From the NCBI RefSeq assembly GCF_002443255.2, contig NW_019211454.1, positions 49,911,885-49,975,884 of the forward strand: 64,000 bases of DNA, in the 5' to 3' direction. This document shows positions 38,724 to 52,700 of the stretch, piece by piece. The notes below the pieces were generated by a model. The model saw only the letters and a program-made list of their open reading frames with translations, was not told where the DNA came from and searched no databases. Each line of letters starts with the position of its first letter. The first letter of the stretch is position 1. The translations under genes were made by a program, and so were the position numbers. The stretch is from Varroa destructor. Its lineage: Eukaryota; Arthropoda; Arachnida; Mesostigmata; Varroidae.

Positions 38724-41700
38724 TTTCCTGCAATAGGACAGCATTTCATTCGCAATTGTACCGATTTCATTGAATAATAAAAGCCAGTTACCTTAACTAC
38801 CACTCAGTAACACTTTCAGTATCAACTTTCGAACACTCAAGTTCAAGTTTAAAGTGTCAATATGTAGAATATATTCAACCAAAATACGTGTCGAACTGCT
38901 CGCCCGACGGTGAAGTTCGACTGTTACCCGAAAAAATTCAATGATCAATTATCGTTTCGCAATTCTCCATTCAGCCCAAAGGGCGCCTGCAGGTTCAGTT
39001 CTTGTCTAAAACATCTTGTTAAAATGGTTACCTATAAGTTGCTTTATATAAGATATTTAATATGAATCGATCGTTTTCCGTCTCTAGCATGGTTCAAAGG
39101 GACCCGAAGAACGTTTTCTCAGTTGGGCTGGACCGTACTTGACTGGTTGGAAAAGCCGGCCTTACTAAGATTGTTGCCGCTTTCCATTGCGAGTGAATGG
39201 CGTTGAAATAATCAAAGTATAAATAATTCAAGCTAAAATATGTTCCTTCATTAATCGTATGGTAAAGCTTTTAATGAATGCATGCTGCACACGTCCCGTG
39301 TATCCGAAACGTATTTACAAATAATGTAAAAATTAGTGCCGAATTTTCATTGTCCATACTGCGCGGCCATGACAGCCAGAAGGCTAGAGCTCTTCACAGA
39401 GGTAACAGGTGCACTGCATTAATAAATCGCATGTTTCGGTCTACTCAGCCGACTTGGACTTGGTAACTCGGATATGTTAGAAATTTATTGTTCTGCGATT
39501 TTCAGTGTAAATTATTTTTCATAATATGAGCGTTTAGTCGATATTTATTATCAGTAATTGGTCTTTAGTAAGATATTTAGTCATCTTGGGTACGCAGTAC
39601 ACAGTCCAACTGTAGCCTATGTACGAAGTACTCAAAATGGTCAAGCGAAAAATTATGCTGTTAGTAATTTGCAAGCTTCACGTTTTTTATAGTTACCTTA
39701 ATTTTTTAGTAGTTCTCGTGGGGAGTTCAGGCTTCAGTGCCTGCAATAATGTAGGTAGATGGTGCGTCTTACTATGGAAGGAAAGACAAATTGCACCCTA
39801 CAGTTACATAGCGTCGGTGTGTCAGGTCTAAGAGGATCCACTCATCAATAAATGAAAATAAGTCTTTTTTTAATTGTGTGATATCCGGGCATCGTTGACG
39901 ATGATCGCTCGAAATTAGATCACACAATGCGATTTGATTGATTCATCCCTTTTTAAACATCTCACAAAACATTAAATACTGTATTGCAGCTGAGATAAAT
40001 CAAAGAGCAAACGCGAAAATCTACGTTTTCCGTGTTGACTGGTAAACTTGTGAGACTGATTGTCTTTGGTGATAGAAGTCCACCATAGAAAATAGTATTT
40101 CTAAATTGGATGGGAATCGTAAAATGTGGCTTATTATTACGACTAAGTGTACGCGTAATTTTCCAGTTTATTTTGATCATTTTAATATTTTTGTTATGAG
40201 GACTATATCGATTATCAACTTTAGATTTTTTGATATCGCTTTGCAATTTCCCCCTTTTTACGCCTATATGGTTTTTGTTTAGCAGTAATAGTGACACTTT
40301 AAACGTGCCACTTGAACCAAGTATAAATGGATATTATCTAAGCAACTGTGGATGATACCTTTGTGTGTAGATTCTTCATAAGCAAAACAAACGAGCATGG
40401 TACCACATTGCACGACTCTAAACAAGTCGGTTAATGAAAATAATTATTTTTTATACTAGATTGCTATTAGCAATAAAAAGTGGGCCTCCTTTTTTTAATT
40501 GTGGGTTTACTTCCCGTAACTAGTTTAATTTTGCGCTATTATTCATAAAAAAAAAGGTTCTTTTGTATATTTGGTTGAAGATTCTAAAACTACATGAAAC
40601 AGTTAAGCGGATTAGTAAGGACAGCACAATTCGAGACAAAAGGCCCCTTACAGTCCAGAAAATTGCAATGTGGTTTTTTTGACAGCGGCCATCTCTACAT
40701 AACCGTTTGTGTGTGGAACAATATTCTTTAACTGGCGTAAGAAGCTTATTTACCAGGTTTGGCCCCTTAAGACTACCAGAACCATGCAATATATATTAGC
40801 CGGAAAAGTGTTCTCAGAAATTGAACAGATCAGAACCAGTCTCGGCAAGGAACTCTTCGAGCGGCCTAATAATGCATGAATTGCAAGATGGTAAAGAAGC
40901 CCAAAAGGAAAAAGTATATTCCATCTGAAGTTGGCATACAAACTCGACAAATGTAATCTCACGTTTATAGCTGTTACTAGTTTCCTTAGCTAAATGACTA
41001 AAAACATTTAAGCTTTCTTCTTTTGGTGTGTCATTTCCGAAATTTGCCAGAAACAGAGCCTTTCCAGGAAGAAAGAAGGATTCTCTTTCTTGCAAATACA
41101 CCCGTAGCATTATCGAACAGCTAGATAAATGTAACGGATCATTTTGAAAGTTTTGGTCATCTTATTATTATGTGCGTTACGTGCATGTGAACTGAACCAG
41201 AGTCACATTCTTCGTATTTATTTAGACGTGTTTTCATAAATTTTACGTTCCTTTTAAATCCACACGTGATACTAAAACGAACTCGAAGGGTTTAGATCAA
41301 CTCCTGCCATTTTGTTTTCATCTTGTACGTATATATCTGCGCCTACATAGTATGGTAACTTCTTGTATCTAGTTTGTAGTAATATAGAAAAAAAAAAAAT
41401 TTGGGATTCTTGTGTAACTAGCATTTATTTAAGATATGTGTGATTTCAAAGCTTATCTCAAGTATGAAATCCGACATATTCCTCTCGATGAAAGGCGTGG
41501 TAACCCAAAACAGACAACGGACACTGATAGTATAAGCTGACAAACAACACCTATAGCTATTATTTATAGCCAGTGGCGTGAAAAAAAAGTTCACATTCAT
41601 TGCGTTTTCGGGTAGGAATCGACCTCGAGACTAATCTGCCATAGTGAACACATTCGGATAGACTGAAAACTATTTATTTATGTCAGTTAATAGCTAGTGA

Positions 41701-44700
41701 TTTTCAATAAATAAACGCAGGTTCTGTCCAAAATTTTAATAACGAGGTCCTATTTTGCTCTAAACGGCTACCGATATTATGTTTACTAAACGGTAAGGCT
41801 GAAAGTTTTGCGGCAGCTTGTTAATTTTAGTAAGTCGCTCTACACTAAAAAAAGAATCAGTGTTATTTTTGAACTGAAAATGACGACTCATTTATTAGTT
41901 AGAAGTAAAAACTGCTAAGACATAAACACCCTAGCCACAAACCTGTATTGTTGTTCATCTGAAATTATTAGTCTAGTCTTCAAAGATTACTACTACTATC
42001 TTTACAACAGCTAGCTCTTTTTAATTTTTATTAATTTGAAATACACGAAGCTTTCGCACTTAATTTTGAACAAAGATCACCACTTTTTTTTAACTTCTAG
42101 TTACGAACTTGAGTGAACTTATTTAGATTTATTGCTTACTATTTAACTCCTTCCTAACAAGTAAAATATAAGTAGCATGTTAGAATTAAACAAAAAAAAA
42201 AGCAATTGGAATGCTCTCAATGTGCGAATCCTTTTTCTTCATTCTGCACAGAACTTGAACGATTTGTAACCGTCACTTGGACCTAACTTCGAAAAGTTAA
42301 TCCAACTAAATTCTAGACGTAACAATTTGTTTCTATCCCATTCTAGCGGCAGAATGCATTGAAGCAAATCGGTGCTAAGGAAAAGTTTTCAGGTTGAAGT
42401 GGTCAAACATTCTAGAGATAGCTATTGGTTCAGAAACAGTTAATTAAATCCTATACGCTCAGTTGAACCCTGCGAGGGTAATGTCTCGCCGACAAGGGCA
42501 TTGCCACATAACGGAACAACGATCGATTCTCATTAGTCAACGACACCAATCTTAATATTTCATTTGCTTCCAGTGTAGTTTCTATTGCAAATAGACAAAA
42601 TTATGTTGCAGTCAGTTAGCGATACCTCTTTGGATGTCATACGCGTCCTTACGGTAGCTTTTACGGTAGTGTTTTATGATAATTTCTAGCATATTCTGTT
42701 TACCCACTACGGATATGTTGAACCATGTATTGGTTCGCACAACACATCATTTCAGCATAATCGGGCAGTATGTTACACGTGGCTGTAACATAATATTGTC
42801 CGTGTCAAAATGTTTCACCTCACAACGGCCCATTGACACGTATTAGGGCCACTTCAATATTTGAAGCAGTCCGTCGACCAGCACCTGGATAGCTAAAGCA
42901 TTTTTAAATAGGTTTTCGGTAAACAAATTGGCTAGTCAGCTAATAACTGAAGCAGATAGCCGTGGAGAAATTAAGGAGTCGAAGAAGATAAGGGAACATG
43001 TTCCACGCAGGCTTGTGCTTCACGTAAAACTTAGCACCACATGGTTAGAAGATGATGCTGATGCGCGCTGTCTCTTCGACCATCAGTACAGGATTCATGC
43101 TGTTAACCGTGTCGAATCTTGCGTTCAAATTTCGCTTGAGATCAATCACTTCAGTCGACATAGTAACGACAGACATTCGTTCATGGAAGACAAACATAAA
43201 GAACATTGGACTCCTTGAACCCGTCGATATCAAGGGTTAAGAGGGCTGGTTGCAAAGCGGTCTTTAGGCCGTTAGTTTGTTAACATTCAGGCACCGACCA
43301 AGCGACACTACGAATTACTGTTCCAAGTCAATAGTGATCTTCTAGAGGTCGTAGAAGAGATATTGGCCTGGCTGACTCATTTGTGGCTGTCGGCTTTATC
43401 CCTTGCTTCGCTGCACATACAAGGATGAGACCTGCTGCTAACCAGCTATGGTCTTCAGCCTAGCTCAGGCCATATTTGCATGAGGTGGTTCTGATCGGCG
43501 GTGTTACAGATATAGGTATACCTATAATAGGATATAGCGTGTACTGTAAATTAGCACATCGCCATCGTATTTCTAAGCTTACCCAGTTATACCTAATAAC
43601 GCCTAGAACAGTTAAGTTAGGGTAGGAGCACGCCAGTAGATATCATTTCGGCAGATTCGCCTCTCGCCTTTATTTATTAATACAATGTTAACTATTAGAA
43701 ATTACAAATTGGACCGAACCAGTCAACAACAGAACTATCGTTTGATGTATCAAAGACCTCCACGCGTTCTAAAATAGCTACTTTATTTTTTTATACGAAG
43801 TTCACTGTTATTAATATTTGCTGTCTTTCAATTTTTGTTATTATCATAATTTGACAAACTGATCTTTCGCTACAACATGTCCTTGCATCCATAATCCAGT
43901 TGCGTTGTATGATGATAAATAATCTCTCTACACACTGACTCATAGACGCAAGCACACAATACTCGAATACATTATGGCAATATTTGTTCTAGTATCTATG
44001 AACAGACAAAATGATGCTTATTAGAAACACCACCTAAATGCCGTTAACACAGCCGATGCGACGGTCGTCGGCATCGTTACCATTTTCGTCGTTGTGACCG
44101 TGACCATGCTTATATTAGCTGATGAGGCATCATGTCTTCATGGTAACCTGTTCCGTGCGTGGACAACAGGCGTTGCCCATTTACGGCCAGACGGTATTTG
44201 GCCTGACGGGGTTGCAAACGAACCAGGTCGGATACAACCGACAACCCCTGATTATTTTTTTCCACCTTCTTATTTTTCTTCATCTCTTTTGTCGCGGTAG
44301 CAAAAAAGTACATGATTGGTGTTTTCTTTCTTTTACACGTAGAGATACACAGGCACGTGGACCAGTTCCTCCTGTTACTGCTGAAGCTCTTATTTTTGCC
44401 GTGGCCCTTGTTGTAGGCAAAAGTTATTGATAGTGCTTGGCGTCTTTCACTTCTTGAGCAACATCAAGATTTAAGTTACGTACGACACACGAAAATACTG
44501 TGGTAATGTACGCTATGATGAAGCCAAGGACGCTTGCTTGGGGGCTGCTGCAGGAGAACCAGGCGATCCTAGTACAGCTGCGCGATCTTCGATTGGAGGT
44601 CGTAGTCCGTTCTATTTAGGCTGAACCAGCTTGATAGGTAGAATCAAATGAAAGAAACTTTATGGTCTCACACAGAAATGTAGCAAACGTCCTTTAACTA

Positions 44701-45194
44701 CATATCATACATAATAGATTGTTTGCATCTAGTACCCACTAAGAGAAAGCTTGGGAACAACTTCGTTCTAACGGTAATAGGGAATCGATTGATTGGAATT
44801 GACTATGATCTATAGATAATCTATTCGGAGCATTATTCTGTAAAAAAGATGTTCTTTATAAATGGATAACAACCTTGTAATAAGTATTACTGGATGTAGG
44901 GTCTTTAAAAATTCGTAATTAATTTCCTCACATTTTGCATATTCGATAGAGACGAACTTTAGACACGATTGTTGTTTTGTGCGACCAATGAGTTTAACCA
45001 AATCGCTATCAGTCCTACCGAATTCAAGAATACCTGTATATAGCAAAATTCAGCACGTAAAGAGGCCCAAATTTCCTCGGAAGTATGCGTGTATTTTAAG
45101 TACAAACCAAAATATTCTGTAGACCATGTTGAGCTCGCGCAGACGTTTTAGGCTCTGCTTTATAATATCTATATGCATTATAATTAATGTACGA

Positions 45195-45210
45195 GGTAGA
45201 TGGCGCTAGT
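45195..45210 (+). promoter_or_regulatory. CTCF-like motif
   Basis: The string AGATGGCGCTAG matches the core of the arthropod CTCF consensus (AGRTGGCGC). It stands alone in gene-poor DNA. Motif match only. Confidence 0.2.
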
Positions 45211-46759
45211 AGTGAGCGGCAAAACAAAACGGTGGCGCCTTTAGCGTGCTCGAGGATAAAGTCGGTCATCACACTCACGTCCGGCTTTTCGTTCCTTTTC
45301 TGGTAATGTGGCCATAACGATAGCAGTTCTGGTCGGATGGACAAATGAATGCAGTGAAGTTCAAAATTTGGCCGAAATATATTTTTACTTTATTGGTTAA
45401 ATTCTATCAGTTATTCAGTTGTTTCAGTCATATGATTTAGGAAAACATAGACACACAGTTTATATTCGAGTTGTTACTTAACATGACTGAACGTGGCTAA
45501 GGAGAGCTGGCTAAAACGCTAGACCCCTGCAATTGAATCAATGCAGTGAATTCTCTGTACAGTTCAGAATTTGAGTGTCTGTTTTTTTAATCTGAGACTC
45601 GAATAGAACCTTTATATATGAACGTAATTAGAGCTGATATACTGATCTTACAACACTATTTTATTTTTATAATAATGTTCTCACTCGTAGATCGCTGTCA
45701 GTAATATTTTCCTACCAGATTTCGCTTAGGAAGACGTTGCTGAAATATTTTTTGAGTTACTTTTCTGTGTGGAAAAGATTTTTCGGCAGCTTAACTTCGG
45801 TGGCGCATCTCTCGGTCGTTGAGACTTACGCTTGTTCTTGTACAGACCTGCCACTACGTAACACGTATGAAAAAAACATTCGTCAGCCTACGGGCATCTC
45901 TGCGCTGCTATGGGGAGCCCGCCACCTGAAAGCTAATTCATGTTCTCATTTATTTCTCGTAGGTAGATTTCCTCTCCGTTCCCAAAGTGAACCTAAACAG
46001 TTTCACAAAGTAACTCGTCATATATCCCGTGCTCTAAAGCGAATAAACTTTGCTTGAATATGTGTATTTTTTTCATGCTATCGGTATAACCGTACTGAAA
46101 TGACATGCCGTCGCGGCTGGACGCATATTCGTTCGGCGAACCTTAGTTAATAGTAAAAGAAAGCGATCACCGTTGTCTATATTTTAACTATCCTCATACT
46201 CAAGCTTATGGTCGGAGTATGTCGCGGTGTACATCCTCATTTATCTCAACTGGTATCCCCCTATTCGTCAGATGAACACATTGTACAATGCGGAAATCTA
46301 ATTGCCGCCATTATCATATAGGGTAAATTTTCTCCTACAGAATTACAAGCTCCTGTTGATAACATGTTTCTATTTTTCTGTATGTTGAAAATGTACGTGA
46401 TAAATTAAAGATCGGAAATTACGAATCGCGCGTGGTTACTTAATACAGGATTATGTGGCACACATGACCGTTACTATTTTACTAGTCTTAAATGTTCCTT
46501 TGGGTGACCGTCATAGGCCTGGAATGGCTTTCATCTTTGGGATCTGAGGTTCCTTTAAACCTATTACTGCGAGAATCGTGCGGTGCGTGCATACGGCCTT
46601 GTAGCCACGCAACCTCCAGATGCGACAATATCTCTTTGTACTTTGGAAATATGATTTTCTTATAGGAAGATTTCAGTAAAAGTTGTTTAGCACGCATGCC
46701 TAGAGTCGAACTTGCAACTTCCGTAATAATGATACAAACTTCGCTGCGGCCACGACCAT

Positions 46760-46773
46760 CACACACACACACA
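46760..46773. repeat. (CA)n microsatellite
   Basis: About seven CA units. Confidence 0.85.
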
Positions 46774-49700
46774 GTGTCACGTCTCAGTCACTGTCATTTA
46801 TTTGACATTTGCGTAAGCCTACGCATGTGTATGCGTATTTCTCTAGAATTTTTATCTTTTTAGACATAAATGGTAACAATGCCATTGGTATCTTCATATG
46901 TCCGTCGTTCATGCCTGTGCATTACATTAATGTAGAGAGCGCAATATCAAAGAGGAATTTTTTTACACGATATCTTCTCTAAGAGGTTGGTGATATTCAA
47001 AATGACCTAGAAACAGTTGTTCTGATCGAGACATTTTCTTTGCTTTCCTCTAGCTTCATTAAGTGCACTGGCTCAGCGAAGTGTCTATTTTCTCTTCACA
47101 CTCCCAAGTCAAATAAATCCGCCATTTTGCGTTTAAATGAAAACCCCCGACAATATGTAGGCTGTGGTTCACTAAGCATGTGACCTTGGCCGTCTCAGTG
47201 TACTAGAGCTTAATTTCATGGCTTAATATCTATTGGTGGATTAAAAATGGTGTTCAACATAGTGATTAGTCTTGGAATATCACGCCAGCGTAATACAAAA
47301 ATGTAAATCAACAGCAACGTTAGAATGATCTTTGGCAACCGAGCCGAAGTTATAAAAATGTTAAATAAACTCACGAGCTTTCATAGAAAGTACATAACGC
47401 ATTTAACGGTATGATATAGACGGCAGATTTCAAATAGGGCTGTACAGGGTAAACTTTGGCGAAGTTCCTGGTCTTTTTGAGGGGGTCAGCGGATGTCGTC
47501 ATTGTAGCTGACCTGGTCGCCCCAGTCGTTTCGTTTTTTGCCCACCACGATTTTTAGTTTTACACCAACCAAGCTATTTGTCCTGTGTCCTCTTTGGTAG
47601 CTCTAAAACTAATGGACTAAATTGAAGTGCATGCAAGTTATGACAATAAAGCCGCCGGCGACATTGGGTTGATTAAAGGCTCACAGTGGCAAAGGATGAA
47701 ATAGGAAAACGAAGGCAAATCCTGAAACAGGCCGCCGGCCGAATGCTGGAAGCAGAAAGCATTCAGCGGCAACTAGCTAGGTTCTTAGAGAAAAAATAAT
47801 TGTCCGGAAAGCAAGTAGCAAAAACGCTGCAGCAAAGGCCGGTGGCCATGTAAAGATAGGATAGAAAGGAAATTTTGACGGGAACGTATCACAGGGCCGT
47901 TGAGTTATTAAGGCCCTGAGTAGTACGGCTAAGAAGGGGACTGTTAGCTCACGAGTTCGTTGAATCTTGTGTTGTTTTATAACAATTGGTAGAACCAACG
48001 GAGTGAGTGTCCTCTTGAGATGGCATGGAGTGAAGCCACGTGGGCGACGGACGGTAGCTCTCGACGCTAGCTGATAGCCGCTATCCCCATCGTACTCGCG
48101 AGTTCAGAAGCCAACTGGTCATATAGACCGTCACTAATACAACAGCCAACACTAGCAGCAGTAACGAACACAGGCATAGCAGCGGCATTATCTCTAGGCA
48201 TCTATGGCACTAGCGGCAACTAACGCTCTTTTCTCATACGATAGAGCATGAAGCCGAAGGAGTCTAGCGACCTCGAGTCAAGCAACACTGAGAGAAAATC
48301 GTATTTCTAATTCACCCAAGAGTTTAGGAGGAAATGTGAAGTGTCAGAGGATCAAGGTCCGTTTCACTGCCAGTGATAAGGTTGTATGTGTGACGACTTC
48401 GAAGGACTGCACGGGCAACCGGACAACGTCGTATAACAGGACAGACATTTATTCCGATTCAGATCTGAACGTAGTAAGGATTTTGCTTATTATACGCACC
48501 AACTTGGACGCATTTGCGCATGAATGCTAGTGCACTAGACGAGACGGGACTGGAGGCGTAAAAAACCAAAATTAGATACACAGTAAATTTCGTCCAGTCT
48601 ATGCATCAGTGCTTATCGTGCGTATGTATCGCGGGTTCCAAACTAAGGGAGTCGACCGCGACAAAGTTATGAGAAGCAGAAATTGGGTACTGATATGTTA
48701 GAAAAATCAGTTTTGTTTCTGTGGTATAAACCTTTACACCTTAAATTGAATGACTGTATTATACAATGATATAATCGTAGAATTATTACGCTTTAATATG
48801 GACTAAACGAATCAAATGGTATTTCGCTTCTATATGTCCAAGCCTCCATATACGCCACATGAGTTAAGCATATATGTAAAAGTATAGAGTACTTTTAATG
48901 TGATTAATAATCATTGCAACTTCCTTCGTTCTTTACAACTTTATTTCGGGGAATGTCGTATATTGTGCATTTAGCCAAATTAAAAATGATTGTAGCCAGC
49001 CAAAGACGATTTATGTCTTGCAAGTTGGCGCTGTCTCAATAGTTTTGTTCGGACTGTGCAGGCTTTTCGTCATCTGTAAATTCGGAGCATCACCTAAATT
49101 GCCCGACAAGTGGTTTAGCATCTAGAGCGAAATAAACGGAACTACATCCTCCTCTGTCCTTTTGTGTAGCTTGTATTCGCTGTACGAAAGGTCCCGTCTT
49201 TACAGAGCCAGACTGTTTATCCGAGTAGGCCAAATGACCTTCTGACGGAGTCGCAGATTGCCACAAACTCCTTATCCATATATTTTGTTCTATTTTTGCA
49301 ATTCGTGCACTCGTGCTCGCGTGTCCAAATAATACTTTAATCGATTGAAAAGTTTATCTAATTGAGTCAATATTTTTCCGGGTGGCGAATTCCCCGTCAG
49401 CTACTCATCCTGCATCAAACAGAGCAAAATCCTCTTCCTGACCCATTTTGCCACGTCATCTGTGGTGAGCTCAAAACGCCGCCCCCCCATCAAAACTTTT
49501 GGCCATCACTACTGCTGATTCTGGCCACAGTTCCCTGCTGTTTCAGTCGAGACATCATAGTCCTGGTTACAGATACATGCAGCGCAGAGCGTCGTCTCAT
49601 GCATTTATCCACTTTATTAAGTACAATAAATGTGGCGCACGCAAACAGGTATGATTTGTACCCCGTACACGTACCTTTATACCTAACATATATACAAGCT

Positions 49701-52700
49701 CATGAACATATTTATGTATATGTAGGTGTACCTTGTATGTTAATGAAAGCAAGAGTTACATTCTCTCCGTGGGAAAAAGACCGGAGTGGGATACCAGGTT
49801 TGCGTATTTGTAAAGATAAGCTGGCGTTCTTTAGCCATTGCGCGGACTATTACGATAGCGTCGTTGACAATCGTCGGTCGAGTGAAGTGTTGGCTGTATC
49901 TGGCATATACTGTACATATCCCTCATGATGTTGACGGGTGCAAGAGATTGAAACAGTCATTTACGATCATTTTTGAGGGTGCAGCATCTTTGTAGGAAAA
50001 CGGCCCGAACAAGTTCACGTATCGAAATCACAAAAATACATATTTCACTGTAATAAACTAGGTGGCTTTTTCGGCCATTTTTTTGGCTTTTCGTTAAATA
50101 AATGAGTATCGATCCTAAGCCTCATCGAATACTCAAAGGATGATATTTTGCTTTACAATTGTTGCGTCTAATAATCCAATAGTAAATTTAATTCAAGTAA
50201 TCTGCCGAAATCCAGCATTTTTTTTTAACAGGAGACTTAGGAAAAGTAAGTTCGTTCCCACGAAGCTAGTATCCAAGCATATTCGTGGAGCAGTAACTAT
50301 TTAATTATTGCATTTTACGATTCAACCAACAAATATACATACAACTCTCTCATTATTTGCACTCATATGGCAAGGACGTAAGCGTCCTGAGGCCCCCCCC
50401 CCCCATATAATACGGTACACGCCAATTGAGTCCACTAGTCAATAGCTAACTCTCGTTTCATCTTTCTCTACAGGATATGTCTGCGCACCGCAAAATTCCA
50501 AAAAAAAAAGACGGATTAATACTTATACACTTTAATCCTTATATCGAGAAGGCAATTTTTTTTATTACATACGGTGGCCATGAACGTCACGTCATCCTTC
50601 TATAGATGTTCTGCATTGCTTTGATGTTCCCCCTCCTAAGCTGTTCTAACATAAGTTTTCATAGCAACTTTACTGATTACGCGAGATTTACATTATATTT
50701 TTTAATAATTTTATATTGAACTGTATCTAAGAGATATTCATTTCAATATTTATTATACATCTACATATAATGCCCTGTCTCGACGAAGCTTGGACGTAAC
50801 GTCGTGATGCGTACTACTGCTGCTGCGAGGACGGGTAGAAGCGTATTGAGATGTACAGCTCAATAGTCTCGCAGGGTAATCGCATACCACCTTGCAATAA
50901 AAATACTTCAGTAGTATATAAAAAAACTGTCTAAAGGCGCTTACGAGACTCGCTTGTATCTTTCTGTTCTGTTTCGTTTTTCGTTTGATAATGGATACAC
51001 GCATACGGAACATAGGTAGGGAGGTGTGCCCTTCTTCGACAAAAGGCCGAAACAATTTATTTCCAATATGATGCTGAACCTCTCCGTCTACCCGAGTCCT
51101 GCAATTCTTCTTTTACCTTAGAATTAATCATTATTGGAACCGTAATCGAACGGAGAATAGGCCAATTTGATTTGTTCAACTGACGCTTCAGCAAGCGGTC
51201 GACAAGCTTAGAAGATTTGTATGAAACTAATTTCGTATTAAGTAAAGACTCAAGGCCGATGTTAATGGTAATATTAACTTGAAAGTCTAAAGGTCTCAGC
51301 AGTTAAAGGTAGGAGCAAAATGTAACACGTTTTTGCCAAAGGCGATAGTACAATTAGTCTACATTTAGCTATATCCGTACAGCTTTCGACATGTAACATT
51401 TTTTCCATTTTTTTTTTAATAAAGGAACCAAGAAGACGGAATAATGGAGCGAGACTACAACAAGGTGATACTTTCTGCTATTTACAGATGTGCTGTTATT
51501 TAAGTGGGTTAAGGTTTCAATGAAAAGATAAACATAAGCTTAATACGCTCGCTGAGATATAATGCAGTTGTATCGTGTACCATTCGAAGCGTTCTAGCAT
51601 CCACTTGTAGATCAATACAAGTCATCATTGTCATTAGCATTCTATAGCAGCAGTGATTTGATTGTTCGTATTTCTTAGCTTTGCAGTAGATCAGTAAATT
51701 CTTCACTGTCTCACCTGTCTTATTCTCTGTCTATTTCTAATAAATATTTCTGTTAATCACAATGTGTACATTGCTGGAAACGCTACCAATGTGGCATGCC
51801 GCCGGCCGGTACCCTGCAGAGCCTGCAGGCAAAGTGTGCAAGATGCTTGCCGTGTAACATTATTCATAGTCACAGAACCATAAAAAGAGCAACTCGCAAC
51901 GCACAAACGCAACGAGGATCAGGGATGATCCCGATGCCGCTGATGACGAGTTTTGTCCGCAGTGGTTGGAACCAGGGCCTGGAAGACGTACGCCAGGCGC
52001 CACGCTACCGACTCGATCAAAAGGTGGGGCACAGCCTAAGCGTTATAGCGGCCATTAAAATCATGCTTTAAAGGTTGCGAAGGAAAAAGTGGAAATGAGG
52101 GTGGAGGTTAACAGCTGCCGGTAGGTCTTGCGAGCCGACCGATCTGAGCGATGCGAGTTACACGTCGATATAGGTACCGAGACCTTGCATGCCTTTTTAG
52201 AATGCTAGGGGTATCTAGGCAATGTGGGCTATACAGCGAAAGCTGGGCGACCCATATCAACTAGCCTTACAGGCCCTTCGCTCAGAATCACGTAGTACCG
52301 ACAGCAGGGCACCGTCTGTCGTTGAGTGATTAACACAACTTTCAATCCAGCGTTTTTGTAGCGAACTGGACTAGAACAGAGGATCGGAAAAAAGACCTGA
52401 GGCAAGAGGAGTAACCAAGAACGGTAGATCGAGCCCACGTTTTGCATCTAGTGACGAACCACACACAGCTAAACCAACGTAAGTCGTTGAATGTATCGCA
52501 TCATGTTTATCATAATCTATCCAAAGCTGAGCTCAAGCTAGAATAGCAAACGGAATTACTGTAATGATATGTGCGAGCTCGACCAGCTGGATCCACCTTA
52601 ACTATGAACTTAACTAGCTATGAAATGAGAATTTGAACTTGGCGGATTTTATCATAGACTCTCGATTTCGGTTGTCTTCGATAGACATGGCTATGAAGTA

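Noticed and set aside
40520..41110. Two adjacent minus-strand frames, one containing KEYCSTHKRLCRDGRC
   Set aside because: Separated by stops in all frames, no splice solution found and no recognisable domain.
46690..46770. tRNA-like sequence on the minus strand (TTCGACTC with a distant A-box-like string)
   Set aside because: Stems do not pair and the spacing is wrong; too degenerate to call a tRNA or SINE.
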